A DNA stretch of 64,000 nucleotides from Streptoverticillium olivoreticuli subsp. olivoreticuli (GTDB taxonomy: Bacteria; Actinomycetota; Actinomycetes; Streptomycetales; Streptomycetaceae): NCBI RefSeq assembly GCF_003391135.1, contig NZ_CP031455.1:434001-498000 (forward strand). The letters run 5' to 3'. The notes beneath the pieces were generated by a model. That model did no database searches and was not told the DNA's origin. It worked only from the letters and a program-made list of their open reading frames with translations. Of the stretch, positions 61,286 through 64,000 are shown piece by piece. Position 1 is the stretch's first letter. The number at the start of each line of letters is the position of its first letter. The position numbers were made by a program, and so were the translations under genes.

Positions 61286-62845
61286 TCACAGCGCCTGAGG
61301 GAAGTCGAAGACGCGCTGGGGGTCGTACTGCCGCTTCAGCTTCGCCAGTCGGCCGGCCGCGTCCCCGTAGTACGCGGTGCGCCAATCCTTCAGACCCGGG
61401 TCCGTGTAGTTCTGATACGCGGCTCCCGAGGCGTGGCCGCGCATGGCCGCGTGCATGCCCTCGAGCCAGGCGGTCTGCGCCTGGCCCGTCCCACCCGCCG
61501 CCCACGACGTCAGGTACTGCGCCAGCACGCGGTGGCGCCGGTGGACGAAGGCCGTCGCCAGGGGCTGTACGCGGTTGACCGCGCCGCCCAGGGCCGTCAG
61601 CTGCACCGAGGCACCGCCGCCCTTGACTCCCCGCCCGAAGCGTTCCAGCTGGTCGAGCAGGGCCCGGGTGCCCGCCGCGTCCAGCGGGCGGTCGAAGAAG
61701 TCCGAGCGGGCCGCGTACGTCTCACGCTCCAGCTGTCCCGAGGGCTCGCGGCCGGGTGTCCTACCGGGGAGGTGGCACTGCTCGGCGGACTTCTGACCGC
61801 AGCCGGCGTAGGCGCGGACGGTGTCGAGGTAGGAGTGGCGCCGCAGGCTGACAGTCCCGATGCCTGCGCTGCCGCCGCTTGCTTTGGCCACTTTGCCGGT
61901 CAGTTCGTCGTAGGCGTTCTCCAGGTCTTGCCGCGAGCCGATCGAGAACGCGGCGACGGATATTCGGGGGGTGCCGCCTGTCGCGGCGGACAGGTCGCAC
62001 GCGGACCAGATCTCGTCCGGCCGGCTCGGCCCCCACTCCTGCCACGCCTGCACGACGGCCGCGGCCTTGGACCAGGGGAACGAGAGGTAACCGGTCGTCC
62101 CTTCGCCCACGGCGTGGGTGCGGAAGCGGAGTTCGGTGACGACACCGAAGTTGCCGTTGCCCGCACCGCGCAGGGCCCAGAACAGCTCGGGGTTGCGGGC
62201 GGCGTCACAGTCGACGCTCCTGCCGTCGGCGGTGACGACGGTGGCGCCGGTGAGGCTGTCGCAGGTGAGGCCGTAGGCACGGGAGAGGATGCCGTGCCCA
62301 CCGCCCAGAGTGAGCCCGGAGACGCCGACGGTGGGACAAGAACCCGCCGGGATGGTCACGCCGTGCGCGGCAAGGCCGGTGTAGACGTCGATGAGTTTGG
62401 CGCCGGCGCCGATGACGGCGGTGGACGCCGACGGGGTGCGGACGCTCTTCAGCCGCGAGACGTCGATGACGAGTCGGCCGTTGCCGCTGGACCACCCGGC
62501 GTAGCTGTGACCGCCGTTCCTTATGGAAACGGGTATGGAGAAGCGGCGGGCGAACGCCAGAGCCGCGGCGATGTCCGGGGTGCCGGCGACGTACGCGATC
62601 GCGGCCGGGCGCAGCGCGTCGAAGCGGGTGTTGTAGAGCCGACGGGCAGCTGTGTAGTCGGCGTCGTCGGGACGTACGAGGCCGCCGGAGAGGCCCTTGC
62701 CCAGGGCGGTCCAGCCGCTGTTGCCGGCCTTTTTCGCGGCTGCCCCCGCTGTGCCCGCTTTGCTCGTCGTGGTCGTGATGCCCCAGGCGGCGGTCGCCGC
62801 CAGTCCGGTACCCGCTGCCAGAAGTGTGCGCCTGCCGATGGCCAT
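61286..62845 (-). CDS. secreted FAD-linked oxidase with BBE domain
   Basis: The 519-aa protein starts MAIGRRTLLAAGTGLAATAAW, a twin-arginine-like signal. The FAD domain shows NGGHSYAGWSSG, where the His binds FAD covalently, and YGLTCDSLTG, where the Cys is the second covalent link. The C-terminus (YYGDAAGRLAKLKRQYDPQRVFDFPQ) is the BBE motif. Such enzymes oxidise sugars or secondary metabolites outside the cell. The CGQKSAEQC pair may be a disulphide. Confidence 0.9.
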   Translation of the reverse strand: MAIGRRTLLAAGTGLAATAAWGITTTTSKAGTAGAAAKKAGNSGWTALGKGLSGGLVRPDDADYTAARRLYNTRFDALRPAAIAYVAGTPDIAAALAFARRFSIPVSIRNGGHSYAGWSSGNGRLVIDVSRLKSVRTPSASTAVIGAGAKLIDVYTGLAAHGVTIPAGSCPTVGVSGLTLGGGHGILSRAYGLTCDSLTGATVVTADGRSVDCDAARNPELFWALRGAGNGNFGVVTELRFRTHAVGEGTTGYLSFPWSKAAAVVQAWQEWGPSRPDEIWSACDLSAATGGTPRISVAAFSIGSRQDLENAYDELTGKVAKASGGSAGIGTVSLRRHSYLDTVRAYAGCGQKSAEQCHLPGRTPGREPSGQLERETYAARSDFFDRPLDAAGTRALLDQLERFGRGVKGGGASVQLTALGGAVNRVQPLATAFVHRRHRVLAQYLTSWAAGGTGQAQTAWLEGMHAAMRGHASGAAYQNYTDPGLKDWRTAYYGDAAGRLAKLKRQYDPQRVFDFPQAL

Positions 62846-63174
62846 GCCGATTCCGCCCCTTTGATGCCCTTGCGTGTGCGCGGTGCGCCTTGCCGAGGTC
62901 CCCGTTGATCAAACAGATGGTCCGGTGGGGCGGGTGGTTCCGTCCTCACGGCCGGAGGGGCGGCGGAACGCGCGCACCGCTGGCAGGCAGGGCCTACGAC
63001 GAGCCGACGGGCAGGAGTCAGCCGGGCGTACGAGAGCGGGGACCGGTGACCTTCCGTCGGCAGGCCTGGGCCACATGCCGGTCACGGGCCCAGGACAACC
63101 AGGGCGGCGACCAGGACGGCGACCAGGCCGAGAAAGCCGACTTCCTGCGGGCCAGGCGCCACCGGGAAGCCAGG
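62846..63174. other. 329-bp gap
   Basis: Contains the promoter side of the FAD oxidase gene and no recognised gene. The right edge joins an IS5-type remnant. Confidence 0.4.
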
Positions 63175-63315
63175 TACAGCAGCTCGCCCGATCAGCCGGG
63201 CCGTCATCTTCGCGCATGGCTGCATCGGATGTATTTTCCTGGCCCCGGCGGCGCGCTGGTGGACCCCGGCAGACGGTGGAGTCGACATTGATCTCCCAGG
63301 TGGCACGGTGACGTG
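63175..63315 (-). mobile_element. IS5-family transposase fragment
   Basis: The minus strand reads TWEINVDSTVCRG in one frame, with VHQRAAGARK in the next, resembling the 'VDSTVCRAHQHAAGARK' first-Asp segment of IS5-type transposases, then EDDGPADRAS in the first frame. Frameshifted and only about 45 codons long. Confidence 0.45.
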
Positions 63316-63405
63316 CCGGGTCCTGAAGCTCGCCGGACAGCTCTGCTATCGCTGGCCCGACAAGCTGGTGGCCGAAGCCGTGGTCGAGGAGGCGGGGCCT
63401 CACGG

Positions 63406-64000
63406 TCAGTCGGGGTAGCGCCCGATCAGCTTCGTCAGGTTGTCCAGTCTGGTGAGGATCCGGTCTTCGGGAAGTTCGTCGAGAAAGAGGGTCAGCCGTT
63501 CGACGCCGACTTCCACGTAGGCGTCGATGAGGCGCTCGTCGTCTCCCGGGACCTTGTAGACCGACACCGGTACGCCGTCGGCGGCGGCCAGTTGCGCCGG
63601 GACGTCGGCGGGGTCCGCGACGGCCGTGGGCATCCACACATCGCCGTACGTCCGTACCCTGGCCAGCACGCGGGGCCCCTCCCCGCCGTGGTAGATCGGG
63701 GGCGTACGCAGGGGCTTGGGCCAGGAGTAGACCGGGGCGAAGTCGATGTGTTCGCCGTGGAACTCGGCCTCGCCCTCGGTCCAGATCTCCTTGAGCGCGG
63801 CCAGCTGCTCGGTGAGACGGGCACCGCGTGTGCGGGGGTCGACGCCGTGGTCGCGCATCTCGTCGGTGTGCCAGCCCGCGCCGACGCCGAACAGGAACCG
63901 GCCGCCCGACAGCCGGTCGAGGCTGGCCGCCTCCTTCGCCGTCTGGAACACGTCCCGCTGCGGCAGGATGGCGATGCCGGTGCCCAGCAGCAGCTTCTCG
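63406..64000 (-). CDS. LLM-class F420-dependent oxidoreductase, partial (N-terminus beyond the window)
   Basis: The frame is open to the window edge (LLLGTGIAILPQRDVFQTAKEAASLDRLSGGRF). GTGI, DRLSGGRFLFGVGAGW, RTYGDVWMPT and the terminal helix match the luciferase-like monooxygenase fold of F420-dependent actinomycete oxidoreductases. The stop lies at 63406. Substrate unknown. Confidence 0.85.
   Translation of the reverse strand, partial: EKLLLGTGIAILPQRDVFQTAKEAASLDRLSGGRFLFGVGAGWHTDEMRDHGVDPRTRGARLTEQLAALKEIWTEGEAEFHGEHIDFAPVYSWPKPLRTPPIYHGGEGPRVLARVRTYGDVWMPTAVADPADVPAQLAAADGVPVSVYKVPGDDERLIDAYVEVGVERLTLFLDELPEDRILTRLDNLTKLIGRYPD

Noticed and set aside
61229..62908. 559-codon plus-strand open frame
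   Set aside because: Shadow of the BBE-type oxidase, which has FAD-linking His and Cys motifs and a Tat-like signal.

Overview
The window is high-GC DNA with Streptomyces-type gene organisation: GTG/TTG starts, GGAGG-type ribosome sites, ATGA/TGATG overlaps, a SARP regulator, GC-rich hairpin terminators and secreted hydrolases. No rRNA, tRNA or CRISPR array was seen, and there are few household genes. The many clipped genes and transposon remnants point to a chromosome arm or large plasmid. The species cannot be named from the sequence.

Layout. (1) 1-7.4 kb: a divergent XRE-type regulator, then a tightly coupled sugar-phosphate/nucleotide-sugar operon (reductase, GmhA-like SIS protein, RraA-like protein, DUF2332 protein, sugar nucleotidyltransferase, alpha/beta hydrolase) and a convergent galE. 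(2) 7.6-19 kb: an ABC exporter followed by small enzymes (three Nudix, VanX-like dipeptidase, proteasome-like Ntn hydrolase, HAD, HIT), a broken FxLD-type methyltransferase, an IclR regulator, a SIR2-like protein and UDP-glucose dehydrogenase. The exporter and the SIR2-like protein share an unusual 18-residue N-terminal motif. (3) 19-30 kb: a mobile, decayed zone in which two copies of a 1.2-kb segment flank 6.8 kb holding a serine recombinase, an aerolysin-like candidate toxin, a clipped Tn3 transposase, DUF1330, LysR and lipase genes. (4) 30.7-38.9 kb: a SARP regulator with a divergent hydrolase, an IS630 remnant, an enolase-like/phosphoglycerate-mutase-like/formyltransferase cassette and an IS110 remnant.

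(5) 38.9-45.1 kb is the most interesting part, a compact candidate RiPP cluster. It contains a 25-residue precursor-like ORF, a hairpin, an HExxH-domain protein, a divergent YcaO, a class I methyltransferase, a cytochrome P450 and a [3Fe-4S] ferredoxin. Enzymes and peptide sit in one run with stop/start overlaps. I infer a ribosomal peptide that is hydroxylated and/or backbone-cyclised, methylated and oxidised. No intact exporter follows; the next gene is an end-clipped MFS transporter. (6) 46.2-51.6 kb: two sulfotransferase genes, a sugar epimerase, a 37-codon glycosyltransferase stub, carboxylic acid reductase and recombinase debris and a methyltransferase.

(7) 51.7-53.1 kb: a MerR/organomercurial-lyase pair with an embedded palindromic operator. 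(8) 53.4-59.5 kb: a second candidate biosynthetic unit with a TPR-type regulator divergent from a thymidylate-kinase-like protein, an ATP-grasp protein, a radical SAM protein and a Nudix hydrolase. Three 10-bp-phased repeats lie between the divergent genes. (9) 59.7-64 kb: a frameshifted PD-(D/E)XK protein, a TnpB 3' fragment with its IS right end, a secreted BBE-type FAD oxidase, an IS5 scrap and a partial F420-type LLM oxidoreductase.
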